Assembly (NCBI RefSeq): GCF_037392515.1
Contig: NC_090291.1
Location: 33,608,501 to 33,672,500 of the forward strand
Length of the DNA stretch: 64,000 nucleotides
Source of the DNA: Haliotis asinina
Taxonomy: Eukaryota; Mollusca; Gastropoda; Lepetellida; Haliotidae
Reading direction: 5' to 3'
The notes beneath the pieces are model-generated. The model made no database searches. It was not told the DNA's origin and saw only the letters and a list, made by a program, of their open reading frames with translations. This document shows positions 22,201 through 34,095 of the stretch, one piece after another. The position numbers were made by a program, and so were the translations under genes. Positions within the stretch are counted from its first letter, which is position 1; each line of letters begins with the position of its first letter.

Positions 22201-25200
22201 TTTTGTAAGTACATTTAACTTTGCACAAATCAAAACCTTACACACTATATCTGTTTAAGGAATGTCTGCACCATTCACTCCTTTTACTCACTTGGCCTCC
22301 ATGTTCTTGACAACACGCAGGTAGTTCTTGTGTCTTTTGACCCGTCTCTGGAACTCGTAGAACAGGTAGCGAAGCTGCATGCAGATCACCAGACTGGCCA
22401 TGCTCAGGAAGATGTTGCCCCAAAGCTGCAGACAGAATCACACACCACAATCACACAAGGTTATCGGACTTCAGTGCTTATTTCCCCACTACTGTGGTCA
22501 GCATGATTCCAGTTATATTATGTAGATCTGTCTCTCATATTCACGGATTGGAAAGGCAAACCAATGAATAATTTCGTCAAAAATGTCTGATACAGAGATC
22601 TGGCTAAAGACAATGCGCAGGACATTTTATGATGTTTAGCAAAGTTTGTATTTTCTGTACTACCAGACTTATTTGAAACCTTGATGATCAGGCCATTACC
22701 CTGTGACCTGGCTGTCTATACATAAGGGTGTTCAAATCGAGTTATACGTTGCTCATGCTATCATCCACTAGCTTTGTACTATGAATATGGACGGCTGGGG
22801 CATAAATCAACATTCAGCCTCATTGTGCGAATATCAACATTCCCCAACCAGACTTTGTACTGTGACATCTCAAACTGTTGTTGATGCATTTGCCCACTGG
22901 TTCTCCTCTAGATTGAGTATTTACAGGCTGCAGTGATGCAGTAAAACATCATTCAATCACTTCCTTGACTGACAATCAGGGTAGTTTCCCACTGACACAG
23001 TCACAGCTGATAGTTTCACTTTCCTGCTTGTCAGCTTTGTTAAATCTAATCACAGTGAACACCAAACTAAGCTGGACAAGCTTGGAAGTTTTACTGCCAG
23101 TTAAAGAGGAGTGATGGGCTTTGTTTAAATGCTGCCTTGAACAATATTTCAGTTACAATGTTACAGAATACCTAATGTTGAAATTCTCAGATCCAACAGC
23201 TCCACCATTGTAAAAACAGGATGAATCTTGGGTTTGTACCCACAGTAGGTCTGAACATTTGACCACAAGTAACCTTGTAAACAGACAGACCACAGACAAC
23301 AAAAATATAAAATGGCACACTCACCAGCATGTGTAAATGATGACAGAAGTCGATGGAGAGGGCAGCCAGTTCGAAGATGAGCTCTGCATAGTACACATAC
23401 ATGGATCTGTTCTCCCATACACCCTCCTTGCTCATGTCCCACAGGTGGATGACGTACCTAACACACAATCACATGGCATTATTGCACATTCCCTACCCGG
23501 TCAACCATAAATATCTCTTCTTTCAGCAGTAAATGCGAGGTAAGACAGCCGGGCTAACAGAACATTTATTGTTCAAAAACAAATTTTGAAACTTTCCCAA
23601 ATGTGCATTTTTCTATATTAACAGAGAATTCCTCACTTTTTCCTGGGATGACTTGCACAAAACAACAATGTTAATTGTAACTTACTTAAGAAAATCTCAG
23701 TGCTAAGATCGTCCTGTGTAAACGACCACTGATATAATTCCATAATGAAATTGCTCTCTTGGGAAAAAGGACAAAGGTGCTTGGCAAGATTCTTATAAGA
23801 TAACATTTTGAACAACTTCATGGTTTATAAATATTGTTTCACAAAGACGAGGGCACACCAGGCCCAACATGCCTGACCTGGTACGTCTTAGAGCCACCAT
23901 TGGCGAAAATGTCAATGCAAGGAATGATAGCTGTGACGTGCTACTCACCTCACAACAACATACAGAGCCCGGATTCCCAGCAACAGACACTATGAAGGAA
24001 CAAGACAAGAAATAATGCAGGAAAAATCTATTCAAACTACATACATTATGTCACATTCTTTTTCTTAAAAGGGACGTTGGAGTAGACTTGTGGTTAAAAG
24101 TGTTAATTAGTCTATTCCCCACATGGGTACAATGCATGAAGCATGTCCCCCGCCATGATACTGCTGGCATATTGCTAAAAGTAGCATGAAACTATACCCA
24201 TTCTCTAAACTTTAAACCTCTCACATTATGTGGCGTACCATAGCACATCAGCTCCCTCAGTCAAGACAGTTTTATTTTTTATCCATGATCCAGATCAGTG
24301 ATAATACGGAAGTCAGGAAATCATGACGTGGAAGACCAAGAACATGATACATGAATTGTACAGTTTGGTGAATTATACCTAGGTCTCTAGCATAATACAC
24401 AAAGCTACCATGAGACTCGACCATCTGATTTCTGGGGATGCTGAGTCTCCCAACTCACCTCAGCCGCCATGAAAGCCAGTATAGTCAGTCCAACTTGCAG
24501 TCCGACGTAGACACACACGAGGAGCAGACCTCCACATGACACCAGGATCACCCATAACAGACTGAGGAGCTTCACGTGGGAGTACCGGGCTGTGGTTGGG
24601 GAGAACGACAACTGTAAACACAAACAATAGTCAAATGAACATTTATACAGGACATGAGTGAACTAAAAATCAAAAGGACTTATAAATGTTGTGGCTGCTA
24701 GCAGCACAACCATGCCCTTTTTGTCTCTCAGATGACTAGAAATGAACGTGATTCCATTCACAGTTTGCATGAATATCTGAGACACAACTTCTTGCCAAGT
24801 TAAGTGTGCGAGTGAGTTCAGATTCATCCTGCAATCAGCACTATTCCAGCTATATGGTGGCAGTCTGTAAATAATCAAGTCTGGACCTGAGTATCAGTTT
24901 GCACAATTAGGAACTGATGACACGTCTCCACCAAACCAAGTTCAAAATTGGCCATCTGATCTCTAACAACAAACATGGGTTACTGAAGATAAATTCTCAC
25001 CCAGATCTTATGGGTACTTATCCAGGAAAGCCATAACAATCCAAGCATGTATAAAGTATACTCACGTATTCGAACCTGTCCTTGCAGAGCTGTGTGAGGA
25101 GGTGGAAGAAGCCAAGGATGGAGAACCAAGCCACCCACAGCACAACCTCCTCCATCGTCTGAACATTCATCACACCAAAGATGAAGATGAACTTGTAGAA

Positions 25201-28200
25201 CACAAAGTTCCAGAATTTGTCCTTAAGGTGCTGAGCAAAATGTAAAGGCAAATAATAAGCAATCAACCAGAGACAACAAATCATAAATGTCTTTCTAACT
25301 TGATGATACTACTTGCTTGACCACCAAAGCTTATTTACTTATTTACTATTACATAGGTCCTTCACATTAATTGTACAAAAGAAAATATATGAACTAGCTT
25401 CTGGCAGTGGTACAGAGCTGAGCAGACGGAAAGTCATTTAGCTTCTGTCAAATGTACAGAGCTGAGCAGACATAAAGTCAATAAGCTTCTGTCAATGGTA
25501 CAGAGTTGAGCAAATAGAAAGTCAGTAAGTTTCTGTAAATTGAACAAAGTTGAGCAGACAGACAGGCCACCAACATAACACTCACTATTGATTTCTAAAA
25601 ACATTTACACCTCTACAATCATCTCTCGACTAGGACTCCGTGAATTAACTGATTACCTGTTGTTCACTGACTCGGAGTTCCCCAAACACCATGCGCTGAA
25701 TGAGCTTGCCCAAAAGGATCAGGCAGCAATAGGCTGTATTTACCAGGGTCTGAAACACACATACAAGTTGGAATATCACTACTGGATGTCACCAAACTTA
25801 CACCAGGGAACAACCTTGACATTCAACTTTTATGTTTCATGCTGCTGGAAAGAAGTAGTGGTCAGTGTATTTTATTTGAATTTTGGAATCCGACCTTTCT
25901 AAGATGGAATACTTCAACTGAAGCATGTAATTTTCTGAATAAAATTGATATTTTATACTTATCCTGACTCATGCTTATTTGCATATCTCTTTCCTCTATG
26001 CAAAGATAGTGGAACACTTGAAATCACTTGAAGTTCCCTTCTTTTGAAATGGCCATACAATCACACTCACCCACTGGAAGCCTCCCCGTTTCCCACCTCA
26101 TTGGTCACATGACCAGTCCTGTCTGACATTCTCTCCATAATTCAATAAGCCCAATACAAAAATTGCAGAGAACCCAATGTGTCTGAGTGGGGCGGTAGGG
26201 AGGGCTTGACATCATGTGTCAGGATAAGTGTAAAATACAAATTTTATTTAGAAAAGAACACATTTTTCCTTATCCTGACTCATGCTTATTCTGCCTACAG
26301 AATCCAATGGAATCAACAGTGAGTCAGACCACAGTGGATTCTGTTGGATGCCATGTAAGTACATCCAGTACTCCCCGCTCCTTCAGGAACTGTAAAGGTG
26401 GTAATTTGGTCCTGTTCTTCCAAGAGTCATCTGTAAAACTAGGGAATCACATCCAGTCAAAGTTCTCTTCTTGTGAAGCGATTGCTGACTGGAACATAAT
26501 GACATGCAGATCATCTCGCATCCTGCTAATGTCTCAGGCAACTGTATGTCAAGATTCGTATCACAACAAGTTGCAACCCTTCACATGTACAGGTATCTCC
26601 ATTACGAGTATCGGATCAAAATCACTCATGATTCTAGATTCTCTTGCAACTTTTCCTTTATGATGTCCTCATCATCGAGTTGCGACTCTTTTTCATGAAC
26701 AAGTAACTCCTTTACAAGTACAGGGTTATCATCACTCTGGATAAAAAGGGGTGAGCGAAACTGAGCATCTTTGTGGAACCGTTTGTTGTTGTAGTACAAG
26801 TGGCCCAAACTGGTGAATGCCAGCGACCTTCTCAGTGGCAATGTTCCATAGGTAGTGGTTGGGAAACACTGTATTTGATTTCCAAGAGCAGCCGTCCATT
26901 ATAGATGTTAGCAAACATTTTCCATGTAGAGCAAGTGTCGACGCCAAGGTGCTCACTTCGCGAAGGTTTGAGTCATGTTGTGTTGTAGTCTGATCCATAC
27001 TGAGATACTTCTGTAAGTGTCTCAGTAGATAATTGCATGAATAGTTGCTTGAACTTTTGTCTCCTTCACTTAGTTCACTGAAGATGTATTTTCAATGCTC
27101 TGAATTGGGCAAAATGATAAATCCTGTGTATCATGTAGCCCAAGGACTGTCAATAATGCCAGAATTGTCATACCAGATCTCCAGGCAATTGAGTTTGGGC
27201 AATAACATCCCATCACAGTCCTTGGAGCGCAAACGCACAATGATTGGTGACAAATAGCGTACGATTGTTGAAGTCCAGTGCATGTATTTCTGACATCTGT
27301 GTTGCCGTAGCTATGGCGAATAGAAACAGTGTTGTCTGTGTCAACAGATAGAAAGATTTCCGATCTGGTGTTTTGTAAGTGTCACAAGTGAGATGCTGAA
27401 GTACAACATTCATGTTCCAAGCTGCTGCCTTAAATCTGCGTTGTTTTTTGCAGCTTGAACCAGTATAGTGGGGTGAGTAAGACCGGCACTTTCGTCAGCT
27501 TGACCCCAGTTCTCCTGGTCCTGCTAAGTAGGTCAAAAGTGTAGAACTTTTAAGTCCTCTAGAATGCCATGGGTGACATAGACAGTCCTCTACTGGAGGA
27601 TGTGTGGTTTTCAGTTCAGTGAAGCCCTTCCACTTGGTGCATGTCTCAAATCGCATCCATTTATCGTCGTTGACCTTGCTTATTTATGTATAACGGTACT
27701 GTGGAGTTTTTGATGTGGACCATCAGTAGTCTGTCCCTCAAAGCAGTCGACCAGTCATACTGCGCTGATTACAACTTTCATCTCAGGTGGGCTGACATGC
27801 AGAGTGTGGTTGTTGCTTGCCTGAATTCCTGCTGCAACCTCATCAAATCTTCCAGTAATGCGATACTGTTCTGTGTACACCATGCTCTTTGTTGCAGGAA
27901 CATTTCAATCTGCTGAATATTCATGAAGACAAATGGCCATGATCAGCTAGAGTGTACCTTGGTAACGTGTTTCGTACAGCATGTACTTATCAGACAAACA
28001 TACAGTGGATGTGTGTGGATTTATATACAGAAGAATCTTGGTGGTAGTGTTATTGGTGAGATCACAGTAAGAGAATGTCCTTGTGATGTCATGACTGCAG
28101 AGCTTGCTGGTGGGGGATTCCCAGTGGGTGTGTGGCAGCGTTGTTTAGCCGTGTGTTTGGAAACATAGTTTGATAATCCAATTAATCACTCTGGTGTTTT

Positions 28201-30393
28201 AGAGTGTATTGATTCCGGGTAGGGATTGTTATGAGAACTGTTATCATTTTGCGACACTGTTGTTAGAGTGGATTGTCTAACAACAGTAAGTGTAGAAACT
28301 TTGTGTTTATACATAGAGTGTTATACAAATAAAGAGTGAGTAAAACACAGTGTTTGTGTTTTTACTAGATGGGGGAAGGCTCTCTGAAATGATAACTACG
28401 GAAATACAACATTACTAAAGATGAAGGTACTATATACAATTTATGGTTACTGGATGAATGATAGCATACAAAAACCTTTGGTACTGAGGCGCCATGGCTC
28501 ACTAGATAGTGGTCACACTTTCTAACTGCCAATTTGGTTATTGTCGGTAGCATTGAAGTCCTAAGGATATCATTGTGTGTTGTTCCAGGTTATGCTTGCT
28601 GGTACTCTTGGAGGATAGATAGATATAGAATATTTATATAGCACACATATCCACGCACTAGTGAATGCTCAAGACGCTGCTATTTTTCCCTCGATCACTG
28701 GGTGTCATATCTCAACAGCACATCGTATTTCAGTCTCAACTCCCTTGGGAGTATACAACTTGCTGCCACTTGGCGCACTGAGTTTATTGAGGCTCTCTCA
28801 TCCTAACGAGGTACCCATTCACAGCTGGATGGACTGGGACACATAGTCACAGTACTTTGTCCAAGGTCACTGCATGTTGCTGTACCCGCAACTAGGTGTC
28901 TGCACGTATTCTTGCGGCCACCATCTGGTCATATACCAACGGATTCGTGGGGTCTTTTAAGTGCACAGGGTTGTGAACTGTACACTAGGGGTTGTGACAA
29001 CACTGAAAGAGTCTGCACACAAAGTTGACTCCAAGGTTTTTACACCCAGTCACAGGTGGGCCCAATCCCGACACCTCGCTGGATCACTAGCCCAGCGCCT
29101 TAGCCAGCTTGCCCACCATGCCCACCATTAGGATCAAGTCTAATCTGACCCATCCTTGAAAATTACCACAAAGTAGCGGACAAATTGTCAACAAAACAAA
29201 ATTCTTATAAAGTGAACACTGGAAGAACAAATAACCGTGCGAGTAGGACATAATACTACGGAACAGACGCAGACAGCCATAACCTACATCATAAGCACAA
29301 TTTCATCAGTGTAAATGTAATCTAACATGATGAAATACATGTTCAACAAATTAAAAATCTGTAAATTTATCCACACAAAATTTGATATTGTAGTGCCAAT
29401 CAGAGCTGGTCAGATGACAAATGTGGCGGGAAGCAGAGAGGCTTCCTGTGGGTGAGTGTGATTGTACATTTACTTCAATTGGAAGGGAACTTCAAGGCAT
29501 TCCAAGAGTTCCACTATCTTCACACAGGAGGAGGAGATAAGCAAATAAGCATGAGTCAGGATAAGGAAAAATAATAATTTCCCCTCCAGTCAGAACGTTA
29601 ATTACTTGACAGCAAACAGCAACCTCAAAAGGTTACATGGAGAACTGAAGGCATTGAGTACATGGGTTACGGCTGTATTCTTTCAAAATCATTGTTTATC
29701 ATTTGCTTTGAATGGATTTAAGAGGCAAAATGGAAGATACTTTCAAAAGGCTGTTGCAAATCCTGCCAATACAACATTTGAACATTTCTGTTGTTCTTTT
29801 TCCAAATTTTGAATTAAGAAGTTAATCAAAATATTCTCAAAGTGTTGTGTGAAGTACAGGTTGCAATAATGTTACTGACTAATGTTCACCATTTCATAGG
29901 CCAAGCAAAGTGTGCAAATGGTTGTTCTGATGTCACCCACAATGGGATGTTCCTTCTCCTGTAATATATACAATAAATTCTCCAAAAACTTCTTACATAG
30001 TCTCTAAGCATGACCTTAAACAAATAAGCACTTTGACTTCATAATGAAGTCTGCTACATAGGTCAAAATCTATCTGGTGTTTTCTCAACTCACCCAAACA
30101 CACCATGCCTGAGTTGTCATAACAAACAGGAAGTTCCACTCGTAGGAATCATAGGGTAGTGTGGTGTTCCATGGGTCAGTGATCATGATCTCGGGGTCAT
30201 CATCACTCAGGTTCTCCGTTAAAGGGATCTCAGTTTTGACTGGAGCAGATTCTTCATGTTCCAGGCTTTCGAATGGAGTGGAGGTGACCGTCTGATGCGT
30301 GTAGAAGAGTGCACATGCCAGGAGAATTGTACTGAAGGCTGTGTACGTCTGCAGGCTGGGCAAAGGAATCCTCTCTAATAGGATGGCTGGCAT
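16246..30393 (-). CDS. AMFR: AMFR/gp78, ER-membrane RING ubiquitin ligase
   Basis: Coding exons, 5' to 3' on the minus strand: 30393-30094, 25749-25657, 25230-25066, 24611-24459, 23989-23949, 23457-23325, 22425-22292, 22053-21943, 20725-20541, 20188-20076, 19686-19561, 18630-18568, 18217-18054, 17102-16998 and 16396-16246. All phases join to a 678-aa protein (human ~643). It has a multispanning N-terminal half with the family blocks HLKDKFWNFVFYKFIFIFG and MASLVICMQLRYLF. The C3H2C3 RING is C356, C359, C371, H373, H376, C379, C390 and C393. A CUE ubiquitin-binding domain lies near 477-515 and a p97-binding RFSK...ARRKYL helix near 604-633. Gp78 ubiquitinates misfolded ER proteins and sterol-regulated HMG-CoA reductase for degradation. 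The start has an acceptor just before it (GTGTAG|GAAAATG), so a leader exon exists upstream. The exon 13 acceptor is a tandem CAGCAG. Confidence 0.96.
16434..16610 (-). mobile_element. SINE family 2 copy with internal duplication
   Basis: The usual 'gtgagtttggttttatgcca' to 'ctaacccactgcccca' span is present. The segment 'tccaggtcttcgtcttgat' occurs twice, an internal ~36-bp duplication. It sits in AMFR intron 14. Confidence 0.82.
16652..16703. mobile_element. Terminal fragment of the element family found at 25958-29565
   Basis: 'gagataagcaattaagcatg' through 'caaggaaaaat' matches the right terminus at 29533-29572 with a few changes. Only the end is present. Confidence 0.65.
17093..17715. 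repeat. 52-bp tandem array spanning the AMFR exon 14 acceptor
   Basis: About 12 copies, counted by the core 'atacaacatccagcatgaag', spaced ~45-58 bp from ~17110 to 17705. Two variants alternate: one with 'ggcataacatcctcactg', one with 'ggtataacattacact'. The first unit contains the exon 14 splice junction: the exon's first ten bases (17093-17102) and the adjoining acceptor recur exactly in units near 17203, 17255 and 17622. Confidence 0.92.
17739..17756. mobile_element. Half copy of the 'tttgaaaatctaggccc' fold-back family
   Basis: 'agctttgaaaatctaggccc' equals one arm of the elements at 49272 and 50277. Confidence 0.5.
19700..19825 (-). mobile_element. SINE family 2 copy
   Basis: 'gtgagtgttagttttacccc' to 'gtggggaattgaacctgggt'. 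It starts 14 bp upstream of AMFR exon 11, so it supplies part of that exon's acceptor region. Confidence 0.8.
19866..20030 (-). mobile_element. SINE family 1, diverged copy
   Basis: 'cagcaatatttcagctaatt', 'gtctggaccagacaagtgat' and 'aacatgagcaac' are recognisable. It lies in AMFR intron 10, shortly after exon 10 in transcript order. Confidence 0.65.
20325..20472 (-). mobile_element. SINE family 2 copy
   Basis: 'gttagttttatgcgattctt' through 'aaacctgggtcttcaacatg' to 'gctttaaccactatgctag'. AMFR intron 9. Confidence 0.8.
20780..21121. repeat. 42-bp tandem array, 8 copies
   Basis: The unit 'gatatcttgatcatagatt' + 'attgatatctcagttgtttcagg' repeats with very few changes. Some units carry 'cagctgtatcatgg' in place of 'cagttgtttcagg', at first in alternation. 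Because 42 is a multiple of three and the unit lacks stops in one frame per strand, both strands show repetitive open frames. It sits 55 bp upstream of AMFR exon 9, in intron 8. Confidence 0.93.
21245..21395 (-). mobile_element. SINE family 3 (tRNA Leu/Ser-like head), single copy
   Basis: 'atgccatttagaaagtggtc', 'gggattcgaaatcac' (box B-like) and 'cctaattgccagcacacaaa' match one arm of the palindrome at 50794-51111. It lacks the central part of the body. Confidence 0.7.
21633..21867 (-). mobile_element. SINE family 1, well-preserved copy
   Basis: A GTGA repeat start and all conserved blocks are present up to 'gttagtcgcctcttacaact', close to the 8573 copy. AMFR intron 8. Confidence 0.88.
24073..24207 (+). 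mobile_element. SINE family 2 copy, plus orientation
   Basis: Degraded head 'gtagacttgtggttaaaagt', then 'cacatgggtacaatgc', 'gccatgatactgctggcata' and the tail 'gctaaaagtagcatgaaac'. AMFR intron 4. Confidence 0.78.
24806..25015 (-). mobile_element. SINE family 1 copy
   Basis: 'cactattccagctatatggt', 'aaataatcaagtctggacc' and 'catgggttactgaaga'. It ends ~50 bp from AMFR exon 3. Confidence 0.8.
25389..25562. repeat. ~51-bp tandem array, 3-4 copies
   Basis: 'acagagctgagcagac' followed by 'aaagtca' and 'agcttctgtcaa' recurs about every 51-58 bp. It lies ~95 bp beyond AMFR exon 2, in intron 2. Confidence 0.85.
25958..29565 (-). mobile_element. Eroded tyrosine-recombinase element with long inverted termini (broken)
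   Basis: Terminal inverted repeats of ~200 bp (25958-26165 and ~29390-29565) start CTTATCCTGACTCATGCTTA; a third, internal terminus lies near 26270. Between them, on the minus strand, pieces at 26.6-27.5 kb resemble the tyrosine-recombinase (phage-integrase fold) proteins of DIRS-like or Crypton-like elements; the clearest piece is 27213-27413. No reverse transcriptase was recognised. The element is broken, with several breaks, and is nested with later insertions including the SINE at 28614. It fills most of AMFR intron 1. The class, DIRS-like retroelement or Crypton-like, is left open. Arm divergence of roughly 20-25% suggests considerable age. Confidence 0.6.
28614..29130 (-). mobile_element. 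SINE family 4, long tRNA-derived element
   Basis: Read from 29130 on the minus strand: a tRNA-like head with box A-like TGGCTAAGGCGCTGGG and box B-like GGTGTCGGGATTG. A ~400-bp body follows ('gtgtctgcacgtattcttgc', 'ggtacccattcacagctgga' on the plus strand), then 'tatatagcacacatatccac' and a short TATC tail at the left. It is nested within the recombinase element. Confidence 0.7.
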
Positions 30394-30888
30394 TTTCCTA
30401 CACAGAAATATACATATTTGATGAAGCAAAACCTATAGCTTCAACAACACATTAACCTCTGACAGTAGAAATAAGCCTTACAGACTACTGATCATGCTGA
30501 TATTATCATTATTAGATCCTAGTGTTTGATCAAGTTGAGGGTTCCTGTCCTCATGCTTAAATGTAAAAGATTATGGGATCCCAAAACTTGAATTCTACAA
30601 AGGCAAACATTAAGGACCCCTCTTCATTCAAAATACTGGACTTAAAATCTGAAATATATATAGGTTCAATATGTTGACTCTCATCTTCTCCAACCCACTG
30701 AGAGTGCATGTGCTCCATTGTGGAGCCTACATACTGGGATATGGATCATTAGCACACGGAAGAGCTGGCAGCAAATGCAGTAAAATGTCAGTTTGTCCAC
30801 TGGATCTCATTCCTAACTACTCACCTCTTTTCATGATCTACAACTTGTACAAGAACACTTCTACCTGTATATTACACTATTACTGCCA

Positions 30889-30945
30889 AGCATCGTGCCA
30901 AGCATCGTGCCAAGCATCGTGCCAAGCATCATGCCAAACAGTGGC
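30889..30945. repeat. 12-bp tandem repeat, ~4 copies
   Basis: 'gccaagcatcgt' repeats four times with one change. It lies in the AMFR leader intron. Confidence 0.9.
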
Positions 30946-32663
30946 ACCGTCAACTTTGACACTTTGTTAAACTATCCAAAGCAGAATTTAAGCATGAAGT
31001 TTGAGCTAAAGGATCCGCAACTTTCAAAACATCTTTGTGAAGAGAATGACTGTAGAGCTGTTTTGCCCAGAGGATATGGGATATTCTCCTAAAAATTGTT
31101 TTTGAAATTCAGAGTTGTCTTTCCTTGGTAATAGTACTATTTTCATCTCTGTGCTTCCACAGGGTCAAGTCGTGAACATGGCTACGAGAGGGGTACATGA
31201 CACCATCCAACATGGTGGAATGACACAAGAACTTACAAATGCACTGGAGCTGTGCAATTTATAACTTTGTTATTTTGAGAAACATGAGACTTTTCATTTA
31301 TTATTCTCATCCTAATAAATTACTTCCCGGAGCACCAAGGAATGTCTTGGAGTATCTTGGAAACATCGCAGGGGGGTGTGGGGTGGGAGTGCACAGGGTA
31401 TAAGTATAAAGGGGGCCATGTATGTGGGAACAATTTGGCAAATTCTACTAAGTAATCATGTTTTAGATATAATTTTGTTCATGGCATTATTACCTGTGCA
31501 TTTAAAACACTGAAGACTGTAAGACAAGTTTGGCATACACTCTTTGATATTGACAGTCTATTAGTATCTGTATGAAGAAAAAACAACAAAACGAAAATAA
31601 GAAAATACTAAATAAAAAAAATCTCTCTCGCCAAACAAAACAGCTGAATGAAGTTGTGTGGTTAATGAAGTTCTCTGAATATATTTCTTTTACAACAGAA
31701 ATATTTGACATATTCTTCGGGTAAATAATTAGTTGTAGGTTTGTTAGGTTTTACCAGTAAGCACTGAGTTCACTTCTGTGCCACTCTCTAATTGCTGTGA
31801 AGCTCAATAGGCTGATTGGCCAAGCTAACCCCTGTTGTTAAACTGCATGTTTGTTCACTACCTATCAGTTCATGACAGAACTGCTCTGGTCAGCAAAGGA
31901 ATGAGCTTTCACAGCAAAAAAAGGAAAGTAAGTTATATGATTATTTTCAATACATTATTCTGTACTGGAATAATACAGCATGCATGCATTGTCTCTTTGA
32001 GTAAACTAAATGTGAGTAATATGTTATACAAATAGACATGACTGATTACTAGTAACTAAACATTTACGGGGATCACTAAATATTCTGTGTAGTGAATGAA
32101 TGGATGTGTACAAGCATTATTACATTTCCAGAATGCTTGATAGGGTTTTGTTGATAGTTTGTCTCATACAAATTTATATATAATGCATGTGAATCCGTAT
32201 GAAAAGGATATGTATATGTGTATTATTCTATTATATTTAATCTACATGGTTTATGTGTATCATCCTTCAAGTCCATTATTACAGTCCTCCCAAAGTGTGG
32301 CAGTTGAGATCAACCCTTGTATTACCAGATTACAGACAGGTAAGCTTAAGCACATGATAAGGGTTCTGCCTGTATTATTCCAATGGAGAAGGCCTCCTCT
32401 GGAGCAAACTTAATATGTGAAAAGAGGGGTGTATGGGCAGAACTCTTTCCCAGGTTAGGCAATATTTCATTTTCATTTGTCCAAGATCTGTGACATATCT
32501 CCATCTTGTAACCTTGTTCAGGGAAAGACTTCTTCCTGTATCCCCTCTTAAATTTCATTCTAGTTTATGGAACATGTACAGCACATCAAAAGGTTTGCAT
32601 TAGTCCCATCTATTATAATTTCCTAGTGTGTTTACAAACAAGAAGAAATGAGGTAGTAATCCA

Positions 32664-32813
32664 GGGGCCCATTTCACAAAACTCTTGTAAGCCTAAGGTA
32701 TCGTAACTTTTCTCGTAGCATTTGTACCTGGCATACTATAACATAGGAGGTGGAAATGCTACGAGAAACGTTACGAGACCTTAGGCTTACGAGAGTTTTC
32801 TGAAACGGGGCCC
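32664..32813. mobile_element. 150-bp fold-back element (MITE)
   Basis: GGGGCCC at both ends opens ~60-bp inverted arms ('aaaactcttgtaagcctaag' against 'cttaggcttacgagagtttt', then 'tctcgtagcattt'), around a ~30-bp loop. It can form one long hairpin. No coding capacity. Confidence 0.88.
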
Positions 32814-33725
32814 AGAAAAGTAAAACAACATTGATTTCCAATTGTTTTTTCTATTGTTGTAAGTGGTGCATTTAAAAAATGCAAGAACAAACATTTCAGT
32901 GTAACAATCATAAAATGATGAATCGACACCAAAAGGAGATATTTGTATCACATTATGGCTTCATACTCCAAATAAATATTGATGTGAAATTGAAGCAGAG
33001 CGAGGTGTGAAACATATCTTATGATTAACAGTATAACACATTTATTAACAAACGTTTTGGGTTAAACCTCAGTGTGGAGGGAATGCATGCTGGTTATAGA
33101 TGCTGATTAAAATTTTAACCCTCGTGTATGAAGAGTTCCTTCGATTCCGGCATATTCTTTCTTATGCAGACTAACATTAACAATAGTCACACTGAGTGGC
33201 TCAACCCTATTGTACTTAATTTTCGGACTTTTTTTCAGTCCTCTAGTAATTGTTGTGTTAGGTTTTGTGAATAATTCTGGTATGTGTCAAGATATAAATA
33301 TTATTTGGGATGTGGAAACGGGAGGAACTCTTACCGTATAATCTACTTGTTAAACAACATCGGTTTACGAGTATGTTCTAGAATACAACCGTGGCCGTGG
33401 GGTACAGAACTAGAACTGCTTAAAAATACTTTAGGGCGACAGACTGACCAATAAAACTGATAATTACCAGTCTGAATGCGGTAGATACGTGGATATTCTT
33501 CTCGAACTACAAAAATATTGCCGAGACAGTACCGGTCGGTAATGTGCTTGACCCGTCTAGACGGAACAGAAAAACATACGGAACAACTCCGTTAATGTCA
33601 TAGTACGTCAACGACATCAGAACACATCTCACAGTGATATTATTTCTTGCACTTCTAGTGGAAAGAGATATGATATAAACACTGAACAAGCATGACGATT
33701 ACGATAACAAATATAACAGACTTAC

Positions 33726-34095
33726 ATAAAACAAAACACAAATGTCGATCTCAAAATGTCGTCCAAGTCTAAACCGGAAGTTTTCGTACTTGCGTGGGAT
33801 TAATACAACTAGCTTTTATTTCATTGAAGTCTAAACAATACACGGCAATACATTTTCATTTTCTTGCTAGATTTTATAATTAATATAAAGATACCTGGCT
33901 TTTAAAACGTGAAAAAGAAAATAATGACCATAAAATGATTTTATATGGGGAATTTCTGACATTAGGGTTGTTTGTAATACTAGTAGTTTTTAGGTTTATC
34001 CTTTTCCTTGCGTCCCGGAAGCCCTGATACTTCAAGGCCGGTCATGCAGACGATGGAAATGTGCGCTTGCATAAGGTGATACTTGGTGTATAGAA
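33726..34095. promoter_or_regulatory. Bidirectional AMFR / SDR39U1 promoter
   Basis: On the minus strand, ~65-75 nt of leader ends in TTTAT|GTAAGT (exon end ~33726), a fitting non-coding first exon for AMFR, whose coding exon begins with an acceptor. On the plus strand the SDR39U1 ATG is at 34096. ETS-type motifs CCGGAAGT at 33774-33781 and CCGGAAG at 34015-34021 flank the gap. No TATA box is evident. The compact divergent layout with ETS motifs fits a housekeeping promoter; the leader exon is inferred. Confidence 0.55.

Noticed and set aside
27680-28360. Possible solo LTR (AATAAA near the end of a ~600-bp GC-mixed block)
   Set aside because: No clear TG...CA ends, no target duplication and no second copy in the window.
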